Shown in pieces: positions 1 to 7,800 of a stretch of DNA of 10,860 bases. This DNA is from an uncultured Paraprevotella sp. (lineage in GTDB: Bacteria; Bacteroidota; Bacteroidia; Bacteroidales; Bacteroidaceae): positions 1-10,860 of the forward strand of contig CAAFWT010000109.1 of NCBI GenBank assembly GCA_900766785.1. Reading direction: 5' to 3'. Each line of letters begins with the position of its first letter. The first letter of the stretch is position 1. The notes below the pieces were generated by a model. The model had not been told where the DNA came from, did no database searches, and saw only the letters and a program-made list of their open reading frames with translations. The translations under genes and the position numbers were made by a program.

Positions 1-221
1 CAAAAACTGAGTCGTCGGTCAATGATTTTTTGCACAAAAGGGCCAAAATGTGCAATTTTGATTTTCTAGATTGCAAGTTGAAGTCGCAAAAATTCAACTA
101 TCGTTTTGATGGAGCGCAAGGCAATTATATGACACAATGTCATCTCAGAACATGGTTTTTTCGGACAGGAATTATCCTTAATACCTGCCTTAGGCACCCG
201 ATTACCTGTGCGTATGTGAAC
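1..221. other. Intergenic stretch at contig start with short dyads
   Basis: No coding region can be supported here; the one open frame beginning at 30 has no recognisable protein character and runs antisense into the C-S lyase gene. What is visible is small symmetry. TTGCACA at 30-36 is mirrored by TGTGCAA at 49-55 around a central GGCC (41-44). ATGACA at 129-134 is mirrored by TGTCAT at 138-143. TGCCTTAGGCA lies at 186-196. The last two lie downstream of the minus-strand gene and could be weak transcription-end hairpins, but neither is GC-rich with a clear T-run, so I do not call a terminator. An element resembling a promoter (TTTG at 29-32, CAATTTTG at 53-60) is discussed as a finding. Confidence 0.5.
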
Positions 222-1406
222 TTACTGCTTCAAGCGAGCCACAGCCTGGGCAAGCGACTCCATGGCTTGTACGAGCACAGAGCGCTGGGTTCCCACATTG
301 AGCCTCATGTATCCCTCGCCGCCAGGGCCAAACATCTCACCGTCATTGAGCGCCAGATGGGCCTCCTCTATAAATAACTGCAGCAGACGGTCATGAGTGA
401 GTTGCAGTTTGCGACAATCAAGCCATACCAGAAACGATGCCTGCGGACGCAAGGGACGTATCTCAGGGATATTCGTGCGACAGAAGTCTATCACATATTC
501 TATATTGTCCTGCACGTATTGCAACATATGCCTGCGCCATTCTTCCCCTTGGGTAAATGCTGCCATGGTGGCGATGGGAGCCATCAGAGTGGGCTCATTC
601 AGCTCTCCTGCCTCCATCCAACCATAGAACCGCCGGCGCAACTGTTCGTTGGGGACCACTGACCACGAGGACACCAGGCCTGCCATATTGAAGGTCTTGG
701 ACGGCGCAGCAAACGTAATACTGTTCTGCTCGGCCTCCTTACAGGTGCTGGCAAAGGGTATATGATGATGTCCATAGAGCGCCATGTCACAATGAATCTC
801 ATCGCTGATGACCAGGATGCCACGCTCGTAACAGAACTTGGCCAATCGCTCCAGGGTCTCCCTGGGCCAGCAGATGCCTCCAGGGTTGTGAGGATTGCAG
901 AGAATCAACAAGCGACAATGCTCATCGGCCACCTGAGCCAAATGTTCAAAGTCCATATCATAATAGCCATCAGGACGTTGCTTGAGAGGATTCATCACCA
1001 CCTCATGACCATACCCTTGGGGAACGAGGCGGAAAGGATGATACACCGGTGGCTGAATGATTACCTTATCGCCAGGAGAGAGCAAGGCACAAATGACCAT
1101 GCCTATGCCCTTGACAATTCCGGGCACAAAGGACATCCACTCCGGTTGCATCTGCCACCCATGATGATCCTTCACCCATCGGATAACCACATTCCAGTAA
1201 TCCTTGGGCAGGTCGGTATAACCATACAGCGAATGGTCCAATCTCTGCCTGAGAACTTCGGTAATGAACGGAGGAGTCTCCCAATCCATATCTGCCACCC
1301 AGAGGGGAAGCAGGTCGGTACGGTGCCACCTATCGGCCAAAGCTGTATGCTTCAAGTCGTTGGAACCAGTACGGTCCACGGGCTTATCAAAATCGTATTT
1401 CATCAT
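222..1406 (-). CDS. patB: PatB/MalY-family PLP-dependent C-S lyase (cystathionine beta-lyase-like aminotransferase)
   Basis: A 394-residue fold-type I PLP enzyme of the MalY/PatB group, which cleaves the C-S bond of cystathionine or other cysteine conjugates to pyruvate, ammonia and a thiol in the cytoplasm. Visible family marks are LPLWVADMDWETPP near residues 33-46, the NPHNPGG turn at 171-177, the SDEIHCD cofactor-ring motif with Asp202, the Schiff-base lysine Lys237 in APSKTFNMAGL, and the C-terminal YMRLNVG with Arg368, expected to hold the substrate carboxylate. Length is typical of the family (about 390). Two in-frame ATGs lie at the start (1406 and 1403); the first is given but the second is equally plausible. 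The gene is divergent from the peptidase operon and has its own promoter-like pair and leader hairpin. The family is clear, but the substrate (cystathionine, cystine or other beta-C-S compounds) is not fixed by sequence. Unlike E. coli MalY, there is no maltose-gene context. Confidence 0.9.
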   Translation of the reverse strand: MMKYDFDKPVDRTGSNDLKHTALADRWHRTDLLPLWVADMDWETPPFITEVLRQRLDHSLYGYTDLPKDYWNVVIRWVKDHHGWQMQPEWMSFVPGIVKGIGMVICALLSPGDKVIIQPPVYHPFRLVPQGYGHEVVMNPLKQRPDGYYDMDFEHLAQVADEHCRLLILCNPHNPGGICWPRETLERLAKFCYERGILVISDEIHCDMALYGHHHIPFASTCKEAEQNSITFAAPSKTFNMAGLVSSWSVVPNEQLRRRFYGWMEAGELNEPTLMAPIATMAAFTQGEEWRRHMLQYVQDNIEYVIDFCRTNIPEIRPLRPQASFLVWLDCRKLQLTHDRLLQLFIEEAHLALNDGEMFGPGGEGYMRLNVGTQRSVLVQAMESLAQAVARLKQ

Positions 1407-1428
1407 ATATAGAGATATGTGTTGTCAG

Positions 1429-1446
1429 GCATGCACACTGGCATGC
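1429..1446 (-). promoter_or_regulatory. Inverted repeat GCATGC-N6-GCATGC in the C-S lyase leader
   Basis: Two copies of the palindrome GCATGC at 1429-1434 and 1441-1446 are separated by six bases, so they can pair as a 6-bp stem with a 6-base loop or serve as a dyad operator. They lie just downstream of the inferred transcription start and upstream of the minus-strand start codon. A role in regulation (operator or 5' stem-loop) is inference; no family of element is recognised. Confidence 0.4.
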
Positions 1447-1459
1447 GTTATTTCTTCCA

Positions 1460-1491
1460 CAAAGTTAGGAAACTTGTCTCTCCTGGACAAG
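1460..1491 (-). promoter_or_regulatory. Putative Bacteroidetes-type promoter of the C-S lyase gene
   Basis: On the minus strand TAACTTTG (1467-1460) matches the Bacteroidetes -7 consensus TAnnTTTG exactly. CTTG (1491-1488) lies 20 bases upstream and matches three of four bases of the -33 TTTG. Transcription would begin near 1453, giving a leader of roughly 45-50 bases before the ATG at 1406. The assignment rests on consensus matching and correct placement only. Confidence 0.55.
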
Positions 1492-1581
1492 CAAACACAT
1501 TCCATTTGTTTCACAACAGGCCTTTTTTCCACTCATACACTATACTGACAGACGGAAATTAGGACATTTTAGGAATTTGCG

Positions 1582-1613
1582 CTTGTTGCATTCAGGGAAA
1601 CGGCCTACCTTTG
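1582..1613 (+). promoter_or_regulatory. Putative Bacteroidetes-type promoter of the peptidase operon
   Basis: TACCTTTG at 1606-1613 matches the -7 consensus TAnnTTTG exactly, and CTTG at 1582-1585 sits 20 bases upstream as a 3-of-4 match to the -33 TTTG. The inferred transcript start is near 1620, which leaves a leader of about 83 bases before the preferred ATG at 1703. No other strong promoter-like pair was noticed before the macroglobulin gene, consistent with one promoter for four genes. Confidence 0.55.
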
Positions 1614-1627
1614 TCTCAAGAGTATGC

Positions 1628-1646
1628 GTGCTCAGCATCTGAGTGC
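1628..1646 (+). promoter_or_regulatory. Stem-loop in the peptidase operon leader
   Basis: CTCAG (1631-1635) and CTGAG (1639-1643) pair perfectly across a 3-base CAT loop. Two wobble pairs and one G-C pair extend the stem to about eight base pairs. It begins a few bases after the inferred transcript start. It has no T-run after it, so it is not a terminator; a 5'-end stabilising hairpin or regulatory structure is possible but unproven. Confidence 0.35.
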
Positions 1647-1702
1647 ATGATGATATAGAAAATTTCTACTTAGTTTCAAACACACAAAAAACATATAAGT
1701 AT

Positions 1703-3166
1703 ATGGCAACATCTATCAAGGAGCTCGCTCCAAAAGCTATTTGGCACAATTTCTATCTGCTCACACAAGTTCCACGTCCCAGCGGACATCTGCAGAAGGT
1801 GCAGGAATTTCTGCTCAACTGGGCAAAAGAGCGTGGCATAGAAGCATTCAAGGACAATGCCGAGAACATCGTTATGCGCAAACCTGCCACACCTGGTATG
1901 GAAGATCGCAAGATGGCAGTCCTGCAGGCCCACATGGATATGGTGCCACAGAAAACCGATGAGAGCACACATGTCTTTGAGACAGACCCCATAGAGACCT
2001 ATATCGATGGCGACTGGGTGAAGGCCAAGGATACCACATTGGGAAGTGACGACGGCATGGGAGTGGCGGCCATCATGGCCATCATGGAGAGTCAGGACCT
2101 GGTGCACGGACCCCTGGAGGCACTCATCACTGCAGATGAGGAAACATGCATGTATGGCGTGAATCATCTGGCAGCAGACACGCTGCATGGCGATATCCTG
2201 CTCAATATGGACAACGAGACCATGGGTGAGTTTGTCATCGGAAGTGCAGGAGGTGTGAACATCAGCGCCACCATGCAATACAAGGAGGTGGCTCCTGAAG
2301 CAGGAGACATAGCCGTAAAGGTAAGCCTGCAGGAACTCAAGGGTGGACATAGCGGACTGGAAATCAACGAGGGACGTGCAAATGCCAACAAGCTGATGGC
2401 ACGCTTCGTTCGTCAGGCCATAGCCGACGATGAGGCACGTCTCTGCACTTGGAATGGCGGCAACATGCGCAATGCCATACCCCGTACGGCTACGACCGTA
2501 TTGACCATTCCACAGGAGAACATGGAAGACCTGAAAGACCTGGCCGCATATTGTCTGGAAACCTTCCGCAATGAATATGCAGGCATCGAGGATGGCATGG
2601 AGATTACCATAGAAGACACCATCATGCCTGCAGGACAGGTTCCCCTGGAGATACAGGACAACCTTGTGGATGCCATCATGGCATGTCACGATGGTGTGCT
2701 CCGATACATTCCCAGCATCCCTGATGTGGTGGAGACCAGCAGCAACCTGGGAATCGTCAACATTGGCAATGGTGAAGCTTCGGTCCTCATCCTGGCACGC
2801 AGCAGCAACGAGACCATGATGGAGTATCTGCAGGAGATGCAGCAATGCTGTTTCAGCATGGCTGGCATGAAGGTAGAATATGGAGGACAGTATGGTGCAT
2901 GGCAGCCCAACTTCCAGAGTCCCATCACTGCCACCATGGTGAAAGTATATAAGGACACCTTTGGCGAAGATGCCAAGGTGCAGGTTTGCCATGCCGGACT
3001 GGAATGCAGCATCATAGGTGGCGTATATCCACAGATGGATCTGGTGAGTTTCGGTCCCACACTCAGAAGCCCTCACACACCCAACGAACGATGCAACATT
3101 CCCTCGGTGGAGAAATTCTGGATATTCCTGAAAGAATTACTCAAGGAGATACCTGCCAAATGCTGA
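1703..3166 (+). CDS. pepD: Aminoacyl-histidine dipeptidase, M20 family (PepD-type)
   Basis: A 487-residue cytoplasmic di-zinc M20 peptidase, close to the 485 residues of E. coli PepD, which hydrolyses Xaa-His and many other dipeptides. From the ATG at 1703 the expected residues all appear: His77 and Asp79 in AHMDM, Asp116 in LGSDDGMG, Glu146-Glu147 in TADEET, Asp170 in NMDNE, and His458 in SPHTPNE. As I recall E. coli PepD numbering (80, 82, 119, 149/150, 173, 461), every one is shifted by exactly three, so both metal sites and the general base look intact. GGHSG (214-218) marks the lid/dimerisation domain. An upstream GTG at 1643 would add 20 residues unlike the family and lies within the leader hairpin, so ATG 1703 is preferred. 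There is no signal peptide. It is the first gene of the apparent four-gene operon and overlaps the next gene by 7 bp. Confidence 0.93.
   Translation: MATSIKELAPKAIWHNFYLLTQVPRPSGHLQKVQEFLLNWAKERGIEAFKDNAENIVMRKPATPGMEDRKMAVLQAHMDMVPQKTDESTHVFETDPIETYIDGDWVKAKDTTLGSDDGMGVAAIMAIMESQDLVHGPLEALITADEETCMYGVNHLAADTLHGDILLNMDNETMGEFVIGSAGGVNISATMQYKEVAPEAGDIAVKVSLQELKGGHSGLEINEGRANANKLMARFVRQAIADDEARLCTWNGGNMRNAIPRTATTVLTIPQENMEDLKDLAAYCLETFRNEYAGIEDGMEITIEDTIMPAGQVPLEIQDNLVDAIMACHDGVLRYIPSIPDVVETSSNLGIVNIGNGEASVLILARSSNETMMEYLQEMQQCCFSMAGMKVEYGGQYGAWQPNFQSPITATMVKVYKDTFGEDAKVQVCHAGLECSIIGGVYPQMDLVSFGPTLRSPHTPNERCNIPSVEKFWIFLKELLKEIPAKC
3143..3148 (+). promoter_or_regulatory. Shine-Dalgarno-like site deciding the ilvA start
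   Basis: AAGGAG lies 11 bases before the ATG at 3160, inside the end of the dipeptidase gene. Bacteroidetes often lack such a site, so its presence supports the overlapping ATG at 3160. It argues against the in-frame upstream starts, which would read through the peptidase gene in another frame. Confidence 0.5.
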
Positions 3167-4428
3167 ATCTCGACAGTTTCTACAAGGCACGCTATGCCCT
3201 GAGCCGCGTCATACGCAGAACCGACCTAGTAAGGGCTCCCAAGCTGAATCCCGAAGCGGACATCTATCTGAAGCCTGAAAACCTGCAGGTGACAGGTTCG
3301 TTCAAGGTGCGCGGTGCATGTTACAAGATAGCATGCCTGACCGAGCAGGAGAAGAAGCACGGCGTGATAGCCTGCTCGGCAGGCAACCATGCCCAGGGCG
3401 TGGCATTGGGAGCCAGCTGCAATGGCATCAAGAGTATCATCTGCCTGCCCGATGGTGCGCCTATAAGCAAGGTGGAAGCCACACGAGGCTATGGGGCAGA
3501 AATCTGCCTGGTGCCAGGTGTCTATGACGATGCCTACCAGCAGGCGCTATCGCTAAGAGACCAACACGGATACACATTCATTCATCCCTTTGACGATGAG
3601 AATGTAATAGCCGGACAGGGTACCATCGGACTGGAATTGCTGGAGCAACTGCCTGACGTGCAGGTGGTCATCGTCCCTATCGGCGGAGGCGGACTGGCCA
3701 GCGGAGTGGCATTTGCCATCAAGCAACTCAACCCGAAAGTGGAGGTATGGGGCGTACAAGCAGCAGGAGCGCCCAGCATGTACCAGAGCATGGTGGATCA
3801 TCAGATACTCCGACTAAGCAACGTGAGCACCATTGCCGATGGCATTGCCGTAAAGCAGCCGGGACAGATCACCTATGACACCTGTCAGAAATATCTGGAT
3901 GGCATCGTGACTGTCACCGAAGATGAGATCTGCGCAGCCATCCTGACTCTTATCGAACAGCATAAGATGGTGGCCGAAGGAGCTGGAGCGGTGAGCGTGG
4001 CTGCCGCCATGTTTGGTAAAGTTCCTGTCAAGGGACGCAAGACCATATGCATAGTGAGTGGAGGAAACATAGATGTGACCATACTGAACCGAGTCATCAA
4101 CCGAGGTTTGGCCAAAAGCGGACGCACATGCACCTTCACAGTGGAACTGGAAGACAAGCCCGGTCAGCTGGTGGGCGTGAGCCAGATAGTGGCCAGCATG
4201 GGTGGCAACGTCATCAGCGTTCATCACGAACGAAATGATGACTCGGCACGCGTGACAGCTTGCCAGCTTCGCATCAAGGTGGAAACCCGTAACGAGCAGC
4301 ATATCGAAGGTATCAGACAAGCGCTGACCGACAAAGGATTCAAGGTGGAAACCCGTAACGACCAACATACCGAAGAGACCCGAAAGACCTCTGCTGACAA
4401 TAAGCAAGAGGGGGAATGTCAAATATAA
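3160..4428 (+). CDS. ilvA: Threonine ammonia-lyase with a single C-terminal ACT domain
   Basis: A 422-residue fold-type II PLP enzyme that deaminates threonine (and usually serine) to 2-oxobutanoate (or pyruvate) and ammonia through an enamine intermediate. Visible marks are Lys49 in TGSFKVRGA (Schiff base), SAGNHAQG at 73-80, the phosphate-binding GGGGLASG at 175-182, and SGGNID at 300-305. A single ACT regulatory domain runs from about 325 to 397, with the family hallmark VELEDKPGQL at 328-337. This is the short IlvA/TdcB-like form, not the long biosynthetic E. coli IlvA with two ACT-like subdomains. The start chosen overlaps the dipeptidase stop (ATGCTGA, 7-bp overlap), suggesting translational coupling. 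The family normally ends near residue 400; here about 25 extra residues repeat the preceding ACT strand-helix (KVETRN at 373-378 and 395-400). Whether it feeds isoleucine synthesis or threonine catabolism is not decided by sequence; the peptidase and RidA neighbours lean to catabolism. Confidence 0.93.
   Translation: MLNLDSFYKARYALSRVIRRTDLVRAPKLNPEADIYLKPENLQVTGSFKVRGACYKIACLTEQEKKHGVIACSAGNHAQGVALGASCNGIKSIICLPDGAPISKVEATRGYGAEICLVPGVYDDAYQQALSLRDQHGYTFIHPFDDENVIAGQGTIGLELLEQLPDVQVVIVPIGGGGLASGVAFAIKQLNPKVEVWGVQAAGAPSMYQSMVDHQILRLSNVSTIADGIAVKQPGQITYDTCQKYLDGIVTVTEDEICAAILTLIEQHKMVAEGAGAVSVAAAMFGKVPVKGRKTICIVSGGNIDVTILNRVINRGLAKSGRTCTFTVELEDKPGQLVGVSQIVASMGGNVISVHHERNDDSARVTACQLRIKVETRNEQHIEGIRQALTDKGFKVETRNDQHTEETRKTSADNKQEGECQI
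4274..4405 (+). repeat. Diverged in-frame tandem duplication (2 x 66 bp) in the ilvA 3' end
   Basis: Unit 1 (4274-4339) and unit 2 (4340-4405) begin with 22 identical bases (4274-4295 and 4340-4361). Similarity then fades, with CGAA and GAC codon positions still shared further on. In protein terms KVETRNEQHIEGIRQ is followed 22 residues later by KVETRNDQHTEETRK. The period is a multiple of three, so the frame is kept. The second unit extends the protein beyond the normal end of the ACT domain with a hydrophilic tail. An old duplication with relaxed selection on copy two is the simplest explanation. Confidence 0.75.
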
Positions 4429-4441
4429 ACACACAAAGACC

Positions 4442-4837
4442 ATGAACATGAAGTCTATTCACACAAATCAAGCTCCCGCAGCCATTGGGCCCTACAGTCA
4501 AGCCATCGAAGCCAATGGTATGATATTTGCCAGCGGACAGATTCCCATCGACCCCGCTACGGGACAATTCGTAGAAGGCGGCATACAGGAACAGACACGC
4601 CAGGCTCTGACCAACGCGAGAAACATCCTGCAGGCTGCAGGCACCGACATGGAGAACGTGATAAAGACCACTGTTTACCTGAGTGACATCCACAACTTTG
4701 CCGCCATGAACGAAGTCTATGCCCAGTTCTTCACAGAACCCTTCCCCGCACGTAGCGCTGTGGCAGTAAAAGACTTGCCTAAAGGTGCCCTTGTGGAAAT
4801 AGAAGTTCTGGCCATCAAACCCGACAACTCAAAATAA
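4442..4837 (+). CDS. ridA: RidA-family reactive imine/enamine deaminase
   Basis: A 131-residue member of the YjgF/YER057c/UK114 family, close to the 128 residues of E. coli RidA. RidA proteins are cytosolic trimers that hydrolyse 2-aminoacrylate and 2-aminocrotonate (and their imines) to keto acid and ammonia, preventing damage to PLP enzymes. The signatures are present: AIGPYSQAI with Tyr18, FASGQIPIDP at 29-38, the family core NFAAMNEVYAQFF, FPARSAV with the substrate-carboxylate Arg104, and VEIEVLA with Glu119/Glu121, one of which matches the active-site Glu120 of enterobacterial RidA. This arginine and glutamate pattern fits the active RidA subgroup. Two in-frame ATGs (4442, 4448) are possible. 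No strong Shine-Dalgarno is seen. It lies 13 bp after threonine ammonia-lyase, the enzyme whose by-product it clears, and 2 bp before the macroglobulin gene. Confidence 0.95.
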   Translation: MNMKSIHTNQAPAAIGPYSQAIEANGMIFASGQIPIDPATGQFVEGGIQEQTRQALTNARNILQAAGTDMENVIKTTVYLSDIHNFAAMNEVYAQFFTEPFPARSAVAVKDLPKGALVEIEVLAIKPDNSK

Positions 4838-4839
4838 GG

Positions 4840-7800
4840 ATGAGTAAACAGGGGCATATAGGGAAGGTCCTCTTGGTTCTCACTCTCTTCCTTGCTTTGT
4901 CCTCATCAGCATGGGGACAAGGCAGGGCTTTGCCGTTGGTAAACTTGCTCGAGCAATTCCATCGGACCGAAGATATCACACCCGACAGGTTTTATGACAA
5001 TGTCGACACCTTGCGAATGGTCATCAAGCGGCAGGATGACGCCACTTCAAAAGCCATATATCAAGCCACCCTGGCACACCTGCTGATGCTCAACACGCAC
5101 AGGGCGACATCCCCGCATCACCAGACAGAAAGTCCGTCCGACAGCATCAGGGAGTGGAGTTACATGGACTACATCTCGTATGCAAGCCTGCTCTATCGGG
5201 AAGCACTTGGCAACATGGAATTGCTGCACCAGGCAAAAGCCAAAGAGTGGATTCCCCTGGTGAAGCGAGGAAAGGATGAAGATATCTACCGAGGTGACAT
5301 GCTCTCGGTGGTTTGGCGAGCCATGACCAGAGACCTGAATGCATGGATAAGAGAAGTCAAAGGTCTGCCCACAGCCGACTCGGTGGCGGCCTTCTACAAC
5401 AGGCACGGACTGCGCGAAGCCGCTCTCTGCACCCAGCTGGAAAGTGTGTGGGAAAGCAAAGACCCCTCTCCCAAGGAAAAGCTGCTGGCTCTGCGACAGG
5501 AATACAGCGACCTGGAGGCTGGCATAGAAGTCTATCTGAAACTGGCTTCTGCCAGATTGAGCGACCGCGACAAGCAGGGACAGGACCGTCTCTCGTGGCT
5601 CGAAGAGGCCAGAAACAAGTGGCCCAGGAGCCCATGGGAAGGCAATCTCGAAAACCTGCACAGGGATATCCAAAGCCCCGAAATCAATGTCAGCTGGCCC
5701 AGAATAGCCTATCCGCAGGATACCATCCAGATACCCATTCGCACGAAAAACATACGCAACATCAAACTCTCCGTCTATCAGCTCCCATCTGACTTCAATA
5801 ACCATCAGCAGGATGCTGACGAACAGGATGAGAAGAAACTGCTCAAGAAGGTACGCAAGCAAGGCCAGAGAACCTGGGACACCTGCCTGCAACTTCATAA
5901 GGACGGGAGCAAGGCTGAAGTATTCCAGGACACCATAGACTGGTACTCGCCCGATTGCGGACTTTATGCCGTGGTTCTGGAAGCCAGCACCGATGCGCCC
6001 TTGGACAACAAGCCTCAGCCACAGGTGTGCATGATGCGTATATCGCGCATAGGACTTTATAATCAGGTGCTACAAGACAACAGCATCAGGATGACTGCCG
6101 TGGACCAGAAGACAGGAGAGCCCATGCCCGGCGTCCATATAGAAGTTTCCAAAAAGTCTGATTTCGAGAACGACTATACCCCTATCAGCACACTAACCAC
6201 CGACGCCGAAGGATGTGCCCTCTTGGGCAAGGCCGGAGATGAGGATAACCTTTATATTAAGGTATCGCGCGCGAAGGACAACGCCCTGCTTCGCCAGAGA
6301 CTGTCCTATTGGACAAACTCAGGCCCCAGAAAGGAGGAAACCGAGCGCCATATGGTCATCACCACAGACCGCAGCATCTATCGACCAGGGCAGAAGATCA
6401 TGATGAGCGCCGTGGCATACAGTCAGAAGGGATGGGATGCCGAAGTGATTCCCAACAAGGAATACAATATCGTTCTGTACGATGGCAACAGGAAAACCGT
6501 GTGGAGCAAGAAATGCAAGACCGATGAGATGGGTGTACTGGCTGACAGCATCACCCTACCCTCCACCTGCCTGCCCGGAGAATACAACATCACAAACCGA
6601 GACCACTCCGACGCATACATCAGAGTGGAGGAATATGTGCGTCCCACCTTCCGAGTGGAACTCTCACAACCCGAGGAACCCGCCTTGGATGCCGATTCTG
6701 TTAACATCGAAGGTAAAGTACTCACATACAGCGGAATACCAGTTACCAACGCGCGCATCACAGGTTCTTACCGATGGACCTACTCCTGGTGGCTGCGCTA
6801 TCTGGGCAAAGAGGTATCGGAAAACATAGATACTCTATGGACCAACGAAGAAGGACAATTTGAACTCAGTATCCCTGTAAAATCAAATGCCGATGACCTG
6901 AAGTTAGGACGCGTGCTGGCACTTTCTGTGGATGCTCTCTCTCCACAAGGTGAAACGCAACAAGGAGATATCAGAGTTCACCTATGCAGTACGCCCCTGC
7001 GCCTCACAGGCGGAATCAGTAAGTTCCTATGTAAAGAAAAACTGACTCCATGGACCCTCAGTTTATTTTCCCGTACCGACCAGTCTGTCAAGGGTAGTAT
7101 CAACTGCAGGATAATCCAGGATGGGAAGGAAAAGAAAAATTTCATCATACAAGCAGGTGTACCCACCCTGCCTGTGGAACTGAAGGAAATGGAATCGGGA
7201 TGGTACGAACTGCATGCCACGGCAAACATACAGGGAGATACAGCCTCATGGAACAGCAAATTCGAACTTAATTCCCTCCATGACACCGTTCTATATCACC
7301 ACGAGAAACTTCATCTGGAATCCATCCAAGGTACATTCTCAGAGGGAAAAGCAGGACAGATCCAGATAGGTACATCTCTACGGGATGCCTGGATGAGGAT
7401 AACTGCCGAATGTGCTCAGAGCATGGTCATCGACACCCTGGTTCATCTGAGCAATACCCTGCAGACATGGGACATCCCCTATCGTAAAGAATACGGACAA
7501 GGCATTCACATCTGCAGTATTCTCTTCCACGAAGGCGACATGGAGACCTGTTCTGCCACCCTCAAGCAGGAACAGCCCAACTACAAGCTGTCTATGCATT
7601 GGGACTCCTTCCGTGACCATCTGCACCCAGGTCAGAAGGAGGAGTGGACACTCACCATCAAGCATCCCGACGGAAGGCCAGCTGCGGCCAATCTGACTGC
7701 CAGCCTCTACGATGCTTCACTGGATGCACTAAGCAAGCATCAGCTTAGGATGGCTATCAAAAGGCCCTACCGGATACCCTCCAGACTGGTATGGCAGGAC

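Noticed and set aside
129..143. Hairpin ATGACA-CAA-TGTCAT as terminator of the C-S lyase gene
   Set aside because: The stem is only 6 bp, not GC-rich, lacks a T-run on the minus strand, and lies about 80 bases past the stop.
762..1412. A 216-codon open frame antisense to the C-S lyase gene
   Set aside because: It has no family resemblance and lies opposite a complete PLP enzyme with all active-site motifs.
1643..1702. GTG start giving the dipeptidase 20 extra residues
   Set aside because: The extra residues are unlike the family, the GTG is in a hairpin close to the inferred transcript start, and residue numbering fits E. coli PepD well from ATG 1703.
1676..3076. A 466-codon open frame antisense to the dipeptidase gene
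   Set aside because: It is a compositional shadow: Cys/His-rich, no recognisable domain, and fully opposite a gene with intact catalytic residues.
2986..3159. An upstream extension of the threonine ammonia-lyase frame by 58 codons
   Set aside because: The extension overlaps the conserved C-terminus of the dipeptidase in another frame and has no family similarity. The ATG at 3160 has a Shine-Dalgarno-like site and the right N-terminus.
5047..5898. A 283-codon open frame antisense to the macroglobulin N-terminal region
   Set aside because: It shows no domain or signal and no plausible upstream element; the sense frame is continuous with the macroglobulin.
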